Below, piece after piece: positions 24,537 through 32,776 of a DNA stretch of 34,146 nt. The stretch's first letter is position 1. The number at the start of each line of letters is the position of its first letter. The position numbers were made by a program, and so were the translations under genes. The notes under the pieces were generated by a model. That model worked only from the letters and a program-made list of their open reading frames with translations, was not told where the DNA came from and did not search any database. The DNA is from Ruminococcaceae bacterium UBA7127 (GTDB taxonomy: Bacteria > Bacillota > Clostridia > Oscillospirales > Acutalibacteraceae), in NCBI GenBank assembly GCA_002493005.1, contig DKXL01000004.1, forward strand, positions 1 through 34,146, read 5' to 3'.

Positions 24537-26891
24537 CTACAATATGTATTCAGGCTTTGAAACAGGTATGATTTTTTTGCCTACATTACCCGGATCTGAC
24601 AATTCTGCAATATATTTTTGAATATAAGTAGCGTCCTGTATGCTTAATTGATTATCACTATCGCAATCACCAGCCTGCACTGATTTTGAGCCGAGATTAT
24701 TAATTTCCGCAATATGTTTTTGTAATAATGTTGCATCTGTAACAGATATTTCACCATCTAAGTCAATATCACCAATTGTCAATTCACCATCTAACGGAAT
24801 AAAGGTAAAGCCGTTATTATAAGCGTATTTTTCAGCCGCAGTATCAATATAACCGTATATTGTAAATCCATCTATCTTTTCCAGAGGTGTTCCTGAGACA
24901 TCATAATTATAAAAGTATCCGAACGCTTTGTCACCAATACTTTCTACAGTACTTGGAATAATGATACTATTCATATTTAGGCAATCACGGAAAGATATAC
25001 TTGCTATTTTTGTAACACTGTCCGGAATTACAATTTTTTTAATATTTGTACAATAAGTAAATGTCAAACTGCCAATATCGGTAATGCTGTCAGGAAGTGT
25101 TACTTCCTCTAAACTTGAACAGAACATAAAAGTGCTGACAAGAGTTTTAACCCCATAAGGAATTTTTACGCTCTTCAGGCTTTTGCAATAACTAAAAGCA
25201 TCTCTTCCAATAGTATTCACGCTATCAGGGATTGTTATATTTTTAAGATTTTCACAATAATAAAATGTACTGTCACCAATATTTGTTACCGTGGAGGGTA
25301 TGGTTACACTTTCTAAATTTTTCATATTATAAAAAGTTTTATAAAGACCGGTTACAGTATAATTATCAATGGATGAAGGAATAACAACATTTGTTGATGA
25401 ACCGTTATAAGCAGTAAGCTGTGCAGTACCATTTTCCAAGACAGTATACTCAAACTCTTTTAAAGCCTTATATCTGACCTTAACTTTATTTGCACTTGTG
25501 TCTTGTGTTGATATCCATCCTGAATTTTTAGTATACTTATATAGCTCAATCTTAACTCTGTCTTGATAAGTATTTTTCTTATACCACGCACGACATCTGT
25601 TGCCATGACTTCCGTTAGAACCGTCACAAGTAGTTGAAGAATTACACCAAACCTGACTTCCGTCAGCCCAATACAGAAAATAATAAGGATGACCGTTGTC
25701 ATCACCCAAATACTGTGCAGTTACACTACTTGGATTTACTCCATCATAATGCACAAATTTGCCGGTCATTTCATAATTGCCTTCATTGCCAGCATTAGGG
25801 CCGCAGAAATGATAATAACTTGAGCTTATAAGTATCCTTGCTTCTGATGTTTCAAGATCATACGGGCTCTCGTATTGTGCCCCTGAATTCTGCCATTCAT
25901 TTTTTACAACTCCGGAATTTGTCCAATCTGAACCCGGTGAATTCTGTTGAATCTTTTCATAGTAATTATTATATTGAATTGTTGAATTGCTTGCGCTTAC
26001 GCCTTCCGGTAACACGTCACAATAATACCAGCCGTCAGCATTAAGAACAGGAGGATCAATATAATTATCTTTATAGGAATGTCCGCAAACAGAACAAGTA
26101 TACTGTGTATAGCCTTGTTGCGTTGTAGTTGGTTTTACCACCTTTTTTGTATAATTATGCCCTTTTGCATTTATAGTTTCTGTATATGAATTTCCGCACG
26201 AACAAGTATATTTTCTGATACCTGATTCAGTACAAGTCGGCTGTTTTATTATTGTGCTTGAATAGCTGTGGGTGTGGACATTTGCAATTTGATCATAATT
26301 AGTTGCGTGAATAAAGTAATTAATACTACTTATTTTATACGTCCATCCCCAACGAATTTTACAATTGTATGCAGGTCCTGAGCCATCCAAATTACATTCT
26401 ACTGCTGTAAAATAATCACCATTTCTAGATAAAACAACTGCTGAATGTGTATCATTGTTAATTCTAACATAATCGCCTACTCTAACATTATATATGTCAG
26501 TTCTTTGACTAAGTTGAGATTTTCTTTGATTGAAAACCTCATAAAATATTTTTCCTGCAAAACCAAAACACTGTAATCCACCATCAAAATAATTACAATC
26601 ATACTTTCCAATTAAATTCATATTTACTGTATGAGTTGCGCAAGGCGATGATGTAACATTGTTCGAAAATCTCTCGCCATCCGCTTGCGAAGATAAATTA
26701 TCACCGTAATCATAGGTACTAGAAACATAGTGATTCCAAAATTTACCATCAGGAAATCTACTTTGTAATGCCATTAATTTTTGGTAAATAACATTATCAT
26801 CTGCACTTACATTTACCGGTGAAACAGCTATTACAGAAAAAATTAGAATAACAGATAATACAACTGATATAAACTTTTTTTGCTTTTTCAC
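24537..26891 (-). CDS. Secreted dockerin protein with CHAP/NlpC-like and LRR domains
   Basis: 784 residues from the GTG at 26891 (GGGGAG eight bases upstream) to an amber stop. Signal peptide ~1-30. A cysteine-peptidase-like domain (~80-200) has Cys108 in GLQCFGFA and His149 in DTHSAVV, similar to CHAP/NlpC amidases; activity is inference. Two Cys-rich repeats follow (YTCSCGNSYTE and YTCSVCGHSYK). A beta-rich region comes next (~275-475), then six or more BspA-type leucine-rich repeats (about 490-675; NIGDSTFYYCENLKNITIP pattern). The dockerin has GDIDLDGEISVTDATLLQ and GDCDSDNQLSIQDATYIQ (~700-765). The frame continues past the stop into a CBM26-like module, so the original protein was about 900 residues. 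It lies opposite an XRE regulator. Codon use looks more AT-rich than that of the surrounding housekeeping genes. Confidence 0.88.
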   Translation of the reverse strand: MKKQKKFISVVLSVILIFSVIAVSPVNVSADDNVIYQKLMALQSRFPDGKFWNHYVSSTYDYGDNLSSQADGERFSNNVTSSPCATHTVNMNLIGKYDCNYFDGGLQCFGFAGKIFYEVFNQRKSQLSQRTDIYNVRVGDYVRINNDTHSAVVLSRNGDYFTAVECNLDGSGPAYNCKIRWGWTYKISSINYFIHATNYDQIANVHTHSYSSTIIKQPTCTESGIRKYTCSCGNSYTETINAKGHNYTKKVVKPTTTQQGYTQYTCSVCGHSYKDNYIDPPVLNADGWYYCDVLPEGVSASNSTIQYNNYYEKIQQNSPGSDWTNSGVVKNEWQNSGAQYESPYDLETSEARILISSSYYHFCGPNAGNEGNYEMTGKFVHYDGVNPSSVTAQYLGDDNGHPYYFLYWADGSQVWCNSSTTCDGSNGSHGNRCRAWYKKNTYQDRVKIELYKYTKNSGWISTQDTSANKVKVRYKALKEFEYTVLENGTAQLTAYNGSSTNVVIPSSIDNYTVTGLYKTFYNMKNLESVTIPSTVTNIGDSTFYYCENLKNITIPDSVNTIGRDAFSYCKSLKSVKIPYGVKTLVSTFMFCSSLEEVTLPDSITDIGSLTFTYCTNIKKIVIPDSVTKIASISFRDCLNMNSIIIPSTVESIGDKAFGYFYNYDVSGTPLEKIDGFTIYGYIDTAAEKYAYNNGFTFIPLDGELTIGDIDLDGEISVTDATLLQKHIAEINNLGSKSVQAGDCDSDNQLSIQDATYIQKYIAELSDPGNVGKKIIPVSKPEYIL

Positions 26892-26935
26892 TTTATAATC
26901 TCCCCTTTAAATAAAATAATAATAGTGTTAATTAT

Positions 26936-26964
26936 ATTTTAGGACAATTTGTCCTAAAAGTCAA
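26936..26964 (-). promoter_or_regulatory. Promoter of the dockerin/LRR gene
   Basis: On the minus strand TTGACT (complement of 26959-26964), 17 bp, TAAAAT (complement of 26936-26941). The spacer is occupied almost exactly by operator 1, so a bound repressor would block it. A TATAAT follows five bases on as an alternative -10. Confidence 0.65.
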
Positions 26965-26983
26965 TAGGACAAATTGTACTATT
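26937..26983. promoter_or_regulatory. Two palindromic operators between dockerin gene and XRE gene
   Basis: Operator 1 (26937-26959) is a perfect 11-bp inverted repeat, TTTTAGGACAA and TTGTCCTAAAA, around one central base. Operator 2 (26963-26983) is a near copy with arms AATAGGACAA and TTGTACTATT (one mismatch). Their centres are 25 bp apart. The shared core is TAGGACAA-x-TTGT. Confidence 0.8.
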
Positions 26984-27005
26984 TATAATTATTTTGGTGA
27001 TAATT

Positions 27006-27215
27006 ATGAAGCTAAGAATTAGAGATTTGCGTGAGGACAATGATTTAACACAAAATGATATCGCAAAAATTTTAATGTGCGACCAATCGCTGTACTCAAA
27101 ATACGAAAGAGGGGAACGCGAAATTCCGCTTAGTTTACTCATTTCGCTTGCAGATTACTATAAAACAAGTCTTGATTATCTAACTTACCGTACCAACAAT
27201 CCAAATTTAACTTAA
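27006..27215 (+). CDS. Small XRE-family helix-turn-helix regulator
   Basis: 69 residues from the ATG at 27006 (GGTGA five bases upstream), almost all HTH. MKLRIRDLREDNDLTQNDIAKIL gives the first helices, SLYSKYERGEREIP the recognition helix region, and SLLISLADYYKTSLDYL the dimer part. The last residues, LTYRTNNP, resemble the end of the other XRE protein at 32817. It is divergent from the dockerin gene and shares its double operator, so it probably represses that gene and itself. There is no ligand-binding domain; what relieves it is unknown. Confidence 0.85.
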   Translation: MKLRIRDLREDNDLTQNDIAKILMCDQSLYSKYERGEREIPLSLLISLADYYKTSLDYLTYRTNNPNLT

Positions 27216-27249
27216 AACTTATGCGGTAGACTGTTTTGATTTGTAATAC

Positions 27250-27309
27250 CCAAAAGCACTGGTTTTCCACCATATTTCCGCAAAACTTGAATATCTACCA
27301 GCCTTTTGG
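27250..27309. other. Imperfect inverted repeat downstream of the XRE gene
   Basis: CCAAAAG-CTGGT (27250-27263) pairs with ACCAG-CTTTTGG (27297-27309), with a small asymmetric bulge and a 33-nt loop. It lies right before the duplicated terminator. Its role is unknown; it could assist termination of the XRE transcript. Confidence 0.4.
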
Positions 27310-27310
27310 T

Positions 27311-27355
27311 AAAAAAGTATACGGGACTCACTTTTTCGTGAATCCCGTATTTTTT
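27311..27355. terminator. Bidirectional terminator, copy 2 of a 52-bp duplicate
   Basis: Identical to 24104-24155 over 52 bp (27311-27362), including loop and flanking A- and T-runs. It lies 32 bp beyond the stop of the L,D-transpeptidase gene on the minus strand, and ends the XRE transcript on the plus strand. Confidence 0.9.
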
Positions 27356-27393
27356 CGGATGTTTTTTCAGCCCCTATATTAGTTTTATTATGA

Positions 27394-28977
27394 TTAATAA
27401 ACGACTACGTATGTTCCTATTTTTGCCTTTTGATAGATTTTCTTAACTGCGTTATACGGTGTATTAACACAACCGTGGGAGCCGTTGCCTTTGTAAGTAT
27501 TTCCGCCGTATTCACCTGATGAACGCCAGCTTGCGTCGTGTATGCCTATACCGGAAGTGGTAAATCCAAGCCAGTACTTAACATATGACACATAATCTGC
27601 CCCAACAAGTGTTGCAGGCGACTGACGCTGGAATATTTTAAACGTACCCTTTGTGGTATTGTGATAACCGTCGTCGTTGCCTGTTACAACATCTGTATGG
27701 CAATAAAGCTTGCCGTTGACATAAAACCACATATGCTGTTGCTTGGTGCTGATTTCGATATATGTATTTCCTACATCTACACCGTAGCCCTTGTTTGAAA
27801 CCTTCTTAGCTTTTGTTAAGTAAGTGCCGACAACCTTTGTCTTTTTCGCTCCGCTGATCTTGTACGGACGAACACGGAAGTAGTATGTTTTACCGTTAGT
27901 AAGGTGATTGGTGTTATAATAATCGTTTTTGGTACTTGTAATATATTTAAAAGGTCCGTCCTTCGATGTTGCATAATAAATATCGTAACCGGTTGCGTAC
28001 TTGTTTTTGCTCCATGTAAGGCTGACCCTTGAAAGCTGAGATTTTGCAGTGAAGTCCGGTGAGCTTAAACCTGCAATAAACTTAATCTCACCGTTCTTTG
28101 ACATATAGGTGGAGTTTGTATAGAGGCAGCGATATGCTCTGACTCTGTAATTATAAGCTCTTCCCAATTCTACATTTTTGTCAGAAAAAGAAGTGGTCTT
28201 GTTGTTGGTAATAGTCTTATACAAAACATATTTGCCGTTTGTTTTTCCGCTGGCTCTGTAGATTTTGTATCCTGTTGCATTCGCATTTCTGCCCCACGAG
28301 AATTCAAGCACACTTGAAGAACGCTTCTTTGTCAGCTTTGGAGTAGCTGGATAAGTTGCAGTTCTTTTTAAAGTTGTGGTTCCCACATACTTTTTACCGT
28401 CCTGCTCAACATATGCCGCAATTCTGAAGTAATAAGATGTTGTGTGAGAAAGATTCTTGACAGTATACTTGTTGCTCTTTACGTATGCAAGCCTTTTGTA
28501 GGTTTTGCTCTTGTCCGCATTGCAGTAATAAACAACATAACCGCTTGCGCCTTTGGTTTTATCCCACGCCAAGTCAATAGTGTCGGTTCCTCCGCCTGTC
28601 TTAACTATGTTGCTAACCTTGCCTACAGTCGGAGCAGGCTTTGTAGGAGCTGTTGACGGCTCTGTTGCAACAGTAGTGGCTTCTGTAGGTGTTGTTGACG
28701 GCTCTGTTGCAATGGGAGCTGTTTCAACAGGTTCTGTTGTCAGCTCCGTTGCAGCCTGAGTTGTTTCCTGAGGCTCTGTTGACTCCTCATAAGGAGCAGT
28801 CGCTTCGTCGTCACCCAAGGAAATGTCATCGCCAATCGGGCTTTCAATAACGACACTGTTCTCTGCAACGCCGCTGTCCTCGGCTGCTGCGGCATTTGTT
28901 CCCAAGCACACTGCCGAACAGCTCATAATTACAGCACATAAAGCAACTGATGTAATTCGCTTAAAATATTTCTTCAT
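27394..28977 (-). CDS. Secreted L,D-transpeptidase with three Fn3 domains
   Basis: 527 residues from the ATG at 28977; the in-frame ATG at 28989 is only one base from AAAGGAG. Signal peptide ~1-34. A Thr/Pro/Glu-rich linker (~58-117) with repeated TEPST units follows, then three fibronectin type III modules of ~90 residues (DTIDLAWDK, VLEFSWGR and RVSLTWSK starts). The YkuD catalytic domain has HDASWRSSG and SHGCVNTP, which hold the catalytic His and Cys. The enzyme makes 3-3 peptidoglycan cross-links or attaches proteins to the wall. It is a monocistronic surface gene. The linker resembles the dockerin protein's linker (PTT/TEP units), as expected in one secreted set. Confidence 0.93.
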   Translation of the reverse strand: MKKYFKRITSVALCAVIMSCSAVCLGTNAAAAEDSGVAENSVVIESPIGDDISLGDDEATAPYEESTEPQETTQAATELTTEPVETAPIATEPSTTPTEATTVATEPSTAPTKPAPTVGKVSNIVKTGGGTDTIDLAWDKTKGASGYVVYYCNADKSKTYKRLAYVKSNKYTVKNLSHTTSYYFRIAAYVEQDGKKYVGTTTLKRTATYPATPKLTKKRSSSVLEFSWGRNANATGYKIYRASGKTNGKYVLYKTITNNKTTSFSDKNVELGRAYNYRVRAYRCLYTNSTYMSKNGEIKFIAGLSSPDFTAKSQLSRVSLTWSKNKYATGYDIYYATSKDGPFKYITSTKNDYYNTNHLTNGKTYYFRVRPYKISGAKKTKVVGTYLTKAKKVSNKGYGVDVGNTYIEISTKQQHMWFYVNGKLYCHTDVVTGNDDGYHNTTKGTFKIFQRQSPATLVGADYVSYVKYWLGFTTSGIGIHDASWRSSGEYGGNTYKGNGSHGCVNTPYNAVKKIYQKAKIGTYVVVY

Positions 28978-29003
28978 AATAACCCACATACTCCTTTAAA
29001 AAA

Positions 29004-29019
29004 GTATAAATATTTATAC
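29004..29019. promoter_or_regulatory. Perfect 16-bp palindrome near the L,D-transpeptidase start
   Basis: GTATAAAT-ATTTATAC reads the same on both strands. It lies just downstream of a TATAAT (complement of 29025-29030), so near the predicted start of transcription. It could be an operator, or chance in AT-rich DNA. Confidence 0.35.
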
Positions 29020-29099
29020 CAATAATTATATCTCAAACATATTAAAAAATAAAGAGGTATTTAGTAAAATTTTTAAAATCTTTTTGTCAAATATCTCTT

Positions 29100-29429
29100 C
29101 TATTTTGTATTATTTTTTCTATTGTGTCTTTCACGCTCACGCTGAGCAATCAGTTTTGAACGCTTAAGCATTGCCATATCATCCAAGACCGCCTTTTTGA
29201 CCTGAGATTTCAGACGTTCAAAAGGTTCGTCTTTTTTGTTCGTTATCTCTTTTGGACTTAATGTTTTTGGGGTAAGATTTGACGCACCGACCTGTCCTGT
29301 CATTTGAATTGAAATGTTTTCGTGCTGAATAAGGGCAAAAAGCTGACTGAGCGACTTACATTCTTCAATAGCCTTGATAAGCTGTTTTGTGGTCTTTTTT
29401 CGATAACCAACTACATTTAAATCGCTCAA
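29100..29429 (-). CDS. Small protein of unknown function
   Basis: 109 residues from the TTG at 29429 (GGGGTGA five bases upstream). The frame is open to 29471, but the promoter predicts transcription from about there, so the short form is better. It is soluble, basic at the C-terminus (KRSKLIAQRERERHNRK), with a predicted helical N-terminus (TKQLIKAIEECKSLSQLFALIQ). I do not recognise a family. It stands alone between the L,D-transpeptidase and the divergent GH25 gene. Confidence 0.7.
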   Translation of the reverse strand: MSDLNVVGYRKKTTKQLIKAIEECKSLSQLFALIQHENISIQMTGQVGASNLTPKTLSPKEITNKKDEPFERLKSQVKKAVLDDMAMLKRSKLIAQRERERHNRKNNTK

Positions 29430-29478
29430 ACAGCTCACCCCTTCTGTCAAAATTTTTTCCGAAAATAACAATATTTCT

Positions 29479-29507
29479 ATTATACTTAATTTTCACAATA
29501 TTTTCAA
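29479..29507 (-). promoter_or_regulatory. Promoter of the small unknown gene
   Basis: TTGAAA (complement of 29502-29507), 17 bp, TATAAT (complement of 29479-29484). It decides in favour of the TTG start at 29429. Confidence 0.65.
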
Positions 29508-29528
29508 TATAAATTTTGACTTATTTTG

Positions 29529-29557
29529 TTTACATTAGGTTTTTTTTGTGTTATGCT
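29529..29557 (+). promoter_or_regulatory. Promoter of the GH25 lipoprotein gene
   Basis: TTTACA (29529-29534), 17 bp, TATGCT (29552-29557), divergent from the promoter of the small unknown gene. The leader is about 70 nt. Confidence 0.5.
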
Positions 29558-29635
29558 GACACTGTAGAAAATTTGAAAATAAATTTTTAGGGCATATCTG
29601 GAAATAGAAATTGTCCTTAGTATGGGGTTTTGATA

Positions 29636-30547
29636 ATGAAGAAGATGAAGAAATTATATAGTATACTGCTGGCAACTGCGCTGATTTTGTGCGCTGTTCT
29701 CAGCGGATGTTCAAGTGACGGGCAACAGGACAGCACAACGTCAGCGCCTACAGCCACGCCAACTGACACAACTGTCAAAACAACGGGTGACAAAATTCAC
29801 ATCAACGACAGCACCCTTGGAGAAATCTGGATAACCGAGCTTGCAGGCGTGCCCAAAAACACGCTTGACAACTCAAACTTTACCTCGGATAATTCATTTA
29901 AATACTACAGCAAGGGCGGCAAACCAGCCTCAATGGAGGGTATAGACATATCTTCATACAACGGGAATATAGACTGGCAGGCTGTCAAGGACAGCGGTGT
30001 TGACTTTGCAATGATAAGAATCGGCGGCAGAGGTTACGGCGACGACGGTGCCCTCTATCCCGATGAAAAAGCTATTGATAACATAAAGAACGCTCAGGCA
30101 GTCGGGATTAAGACAGGCGTGTATTTTTTCTCACAGGCTATAACCAACGAAGAAGCCGTAGCCGAAGCTGACTACATAAAAAAACTGCTTGGCGACACAA
30201 AAATCGATTTTCCCGTTGCATATGACTGGGAAATCATCAAAGACGATGACGCCAGAACAGACAATGTGTCGGCAGCTCAGGCAACGGAATGTGCCAAAGC
30301 ATTTTGTGACCGTATAAAACAGCTTGGCTACACGCCCATCATATACTCCCCGAGTCAGGAGCTTTACTTTAAATATGATTTGACAAGACTTGCCGACGTT
30401 GACATTTGGTACTGCGAATACTCCGACACACCAACATTTTACTATGAGTTTTCGATGTGGCAATACACTGCAAACGGCTATGTAGATGGAATTGACGGCG
30501 CAGTTGACCTTAACGTCTGCTTTACCGACATTGCCGACTATGACTGA
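29636..30547 (+). CDS. GH25 lysozyme-like lipoprotein
   Basis: 303 residues from the ATG at 29636 (GGGG upstream). Signal peptide with lipobox LSGC, then a Thr-rich spacer. The GH25 domain (~95-303) begins GIDISSYNGNIDW, with catalytic Asp in DIS and the second acid in YDWE. GVYFFSQA and FSMWQYTANGYVDGIDGAVDLN are also typical. The family cleaves the beta-1,4 bond between N-acetylmuramic acid and N-acetylglucosamine. As a lipoprotein it acts on its own cell wall. luxS follows after 20 bp and may share its transcript. Confidence 0.93.
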   Translation: MKKMKKLYSILLATALILCAVLSGCSSDGQQDSTTSAPTATPTDTTVKTTGDKIHINDSTLGEIWITELAGVPKNTLDNSNFTSDNSFKYYSKGGKPASMEGIDISSYNGNIDWQAVKDSGVDFAMIRIGGRGYGDDGALYPDEKAIDNIKNAQAVGIKTGVYFFSQAITNEEAVAEADYIKKLLGDTKIDFPVAYDWEIIKDDDARTDNVSAAQATECAKAFCDRIKQLGYTPIIYSPSQELYFKYDLTRLADVDIWYCEYSDTPTFYYEFSMWQYTANGYVDGIDGAVDLNVCFTDIADYD

Positions 30548-30567
30548 GAAAGGATATGATATAATAT

Positions 30568-31023
30568 ATGAAAAGAATTGCAAGTTTTACTGTTAATCAC
30601 GACACACTTATGCCGGGTGTGTATGTTTCACGAATTGACGGAGATATAACCACATATGATCTGCGCTTTATAAAACCAAATACTCCGCCGTTTCTTCCTA
30701 ATCCCGTAATGCATACGATTGAGCATCTGTTTGCAACATATGCGCGCAACAGCGAGCTTGCCGACAATGTAATTTACTTTGGCCCAATGGGTTGCCGCAC
30801 CGGATTTTATTTTCTTGTGCGTGATTTAAGCGAACAGCAGGCGCTTGACTTAATCAAATCAACTATCAAACAATGTGCCGAACACACAGGCGAAATTCCC
30901 GGAACTTCCGCCATTGAATGCGGAAATTACCTTGAACACGACTTTAAAGGTGCAATTAATGCTTTAAATGAATATTACAAATTGTTAATTAATTACAGCA
31001 TAGATAACTTAAAGTATAATTAA
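30568..31023 (+). CDS. luxS: S-ribosylhomocysteine lyase LuxS
   Basis: 151 residues. Metal site HTIEH (about residues 51-55) with the Cys of IECGNY near the C-terminus; catalytic Cys in MGCRTGFY. It cleaves S-ribosylhomocysteine to homocysteine and DPD, the precursor of autoinducer-2, as part of the methyl cycle. AGAAAGGA lies about 12 bases before the ATG. It ends with a strong terminator. Confidence 0.97.
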   Translation: MKRIASFTVNHDTLMPGVYVSRIDGDITTYDLRFIKPNTPPFLPNPVMHTIEHLFATYARNSELADNVIYFGPMGCRTGFYFLVRDLSEQQALDLIKSTIKQCAEHTGEIPGTSAIECGNYLEHDFKGAINALNEYYKLLINYSIDNLKYN

Positions 31024-31057
31024 GTATTAGAATTATTATACACTACGCACAATTATG

Positions 31058-31100
31058 CCGTGATAGTTTTGCAACTAAACTGTTAACTATCACGGTTTTT
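31058..31100 (+). terminator. Terminator of luxS
   Basis: CCGTGATAGTT pairs perfectly with AACTATCACGG around a 16-nt loop, followed by TTTTT. It separates luxS from the promoter of the M23 gene. Confidence 0.9.
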
Positions 31101-31110
31101 AATTCTTCTA

Positions 31111-31138
31111 TTGCAAATTTGTTACATTTTGGTATAAT
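31111..31138 (+). promoter_or_regulatory. Promoter of the M23 peptidase gene
   Basis: TTGCAA (31111-31116), 16 bp, TATAAT (31133-31138). Transcription starts near 31145, so the upstream ATG at 31141 cannot be used and the TTG at 31195 is the likely start. Confidence 0.75.
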
Positions 31139-31194
31139 TAATGTATCGAGTTCGTTACAAAAATGTAATGATTAATGAGATAGGAGAAATTATT

Positions 31195-32694
31195 TTGAAG
31201 ACAAAGTTCATTGGTTTGGAAGGTTTCAATGAAATAGAAAGTCTTTCAACTGCTAAAAAGAGAGCGAACAACCGTAAGCTTTCTAATACTCAAAAGACAA
31301 TTCGCTTTGCAAAGAGATTTGCCGCTATGTGTGCCGCAGAGATTGGCGCCGCCGTAAAGAGCGTTGCCGCAAAGCAAAATGTAAAGAAGTCAAAAAAGCC
31401 GCAAACTGCTGTGCTTGACAGACACTACAACGAAAGCCGCAAAAGCAATCAGGAATTTTCTTGCTCAGCCAAGGAAGCCGTTACAGGCTTTTCGCTTAAG
31501 CGCGGCAAAGTGTATGCTTACAGCGCACCTACTCAGCACACACATACTATTGTTAAGAAAAAGGCAGTTCTTGCCGTTGTTGCCTGTATGTCGGCAATCA
31601 CACTTTCATGCGTGACAGTAGCAAGCGCACTTGATTATTCGGGCAACAACAATACATCACTTAAAAATACCGAAGCAACAACAGCAGTTGTTGCCGAAAC
31701 AAAGCCCACAGGCAGTATCTTCCCCGGTACGGCAAGCGCCGATGAAGCTCTTGCACCTATTAAGGAAGATGCTTACGATGCAATTAACAATTCAATCATT
31801 GCAGATAACGGAGCGTTCACTGTTGCAGGTCTTTACGTTGACGGCGAGCTTATCGGCATAACCGACGATACTCAGGGTCTTGAGGCTGCTCTTGAGCAGG
31901 TTCTCGTTGACTATCGCAAGGATTATGACGAACAAACAACAACAGAGTTTGCAAACGATGTTGAGATTAAGGCAACTGTATTTTCTGCTGATGAAATCAC
32001 AAGCGCAGAAACACTTATTGAAATAGCTAAAGACAAGTTCTCAATCGCTCTTTCAACTGACATTGTTTATACAAGAAATGTTGATTATGAAGTAAAAACC
32101 GAATATGACGACTCACAGTTTTCTTCATATGAAGAGGTAAAAACTGAGGGCAAAGAAGGCGAAGAGCTTGTTACTGTAAGAACAACCTTTGTTGACGGGG
32201 TTCAGACAGATGCTGTTGAAACAGAAGCAAAGGTAATCAAAAAGCCAAAAGACAAGGTTATAATCAAAGGATCTAAGGACGGCGAGTTTGAGCCGGGCGA
32301 CAGCAGTTCAACAGGAACTTTTATCTGGCCTCTCCCCTATACCCACTACATTACCAGTAACTTTGAATGGCGCTGGGGCAGAATGCACAACGGTCTTGAC
32401 ATTGCAGACAGCGGAGTATACGGACAATCCATTATCGCTGCCGACGGCGGCACAGTAACCTTTGCCGGCAACGACGGCGGCGGTTACGGCAACTACGTAG
32501 TTATTGACCACGGCAACGGTTATGTTACACTTTATGCTCATTGCAGTTCACTTGCAGTCAGCTCAGGTCAATATGTATCGCAGGGCGACGTTATTGCATA
32601 TGTTGGCTCAACAGGCAACTCAACAGGCCCTCACCTCCACTTTGAAATTCAGGTGGACGGTTCACCGCAAAATCCGCTTGAATTTGTAAGCTGA
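31195..32694 (+). CDS. Membrane-anchored G5-domain M23 peptidase
   Basis: 499 residues from the TTG at 31195 (AGGAG eight bases upstream). A basic cytoplasmic part of ~115 residues is followed by a membrane segment (AVLAVVACMSAITLSCVTVAS). A region of ~150 residues has no recognised fold. A G5-like domain holds YEVKTEYDDSQ and VRTTFVDGVQTDAVE. The C-terminal LytM/M23 domain has HNGLDIAD, YVTLYAHCSSL and HLHFEIQ, so the zinc ligands are intact. It should cleave peptidoglycan cross-bridges or stem peptides at the cell surface. The long basic cytoplasmic tail is unusual for this family and may tether it to another partner. Confidence 0.93.
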   Translation: MKTKFIGLEGFNEIESLSTAKKRANNRKLSNTQKTIRFAKRFAAMCAAEIGAAVKSVAAKQNVKKSKKPQTAVLDRHYNESRKSNQEFSCSAKEAVTGFSLKRGKVYAYSAPTQHTHTIVKKKAVLAVVACMSAITLSCVTVASALDYSGNNNTSLKNTEATTAVVAETKPTGSIFPGTASADEALAPIKEDAYDAINNSIIADNGAFTVAGLYVDGELIGITDDTQGLEAALEQVLVDYRKDYDEQTTTEFANDVEIKATVFSADEITSAETLIEIAKDKFSIALSTDIVYTRNVDYEVKTEYDDSQFSSYEEVKTEGKEGEELVTVRTTFVDGVQTDAVETEAKVIKKPKDKVIIKGSKDGEFEPGDSSSTGTFIWPLPYTHYITSNFEWRWGRMHNGLDIADSGVYGQSIIAADGGTVTFAGNDGGGYGNYVVIDHGNGYVTLYAHCSSLAVSSGQYVSQGDVIAYVGSTGNSTGPHLHFEIQVDGSPQNPLEFVS

Positions 32695-32776
32695 TAATAT
32701 GCAGCGTGATGTCGCTCACAAATCGGGCAGATAGCTTAATAGTATCAACTCTTCTTTGCCCGACTGTTTCATATGA

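Noticed and set aside
24537..24539. TAG read as an amino acid by a recoded genome
   Set aside because: The histidine kinase (14957-14959) and cysE (21452-21454) end in TAG at the expected family length, so TAG is a normal stop here. Local read-through is not excluded.
31141..31194. ATG 31141 as start of the M23 gene
   Set aside because: It lies three bases after the TATAAT, before the expected transcription start, and has no ribosome site.
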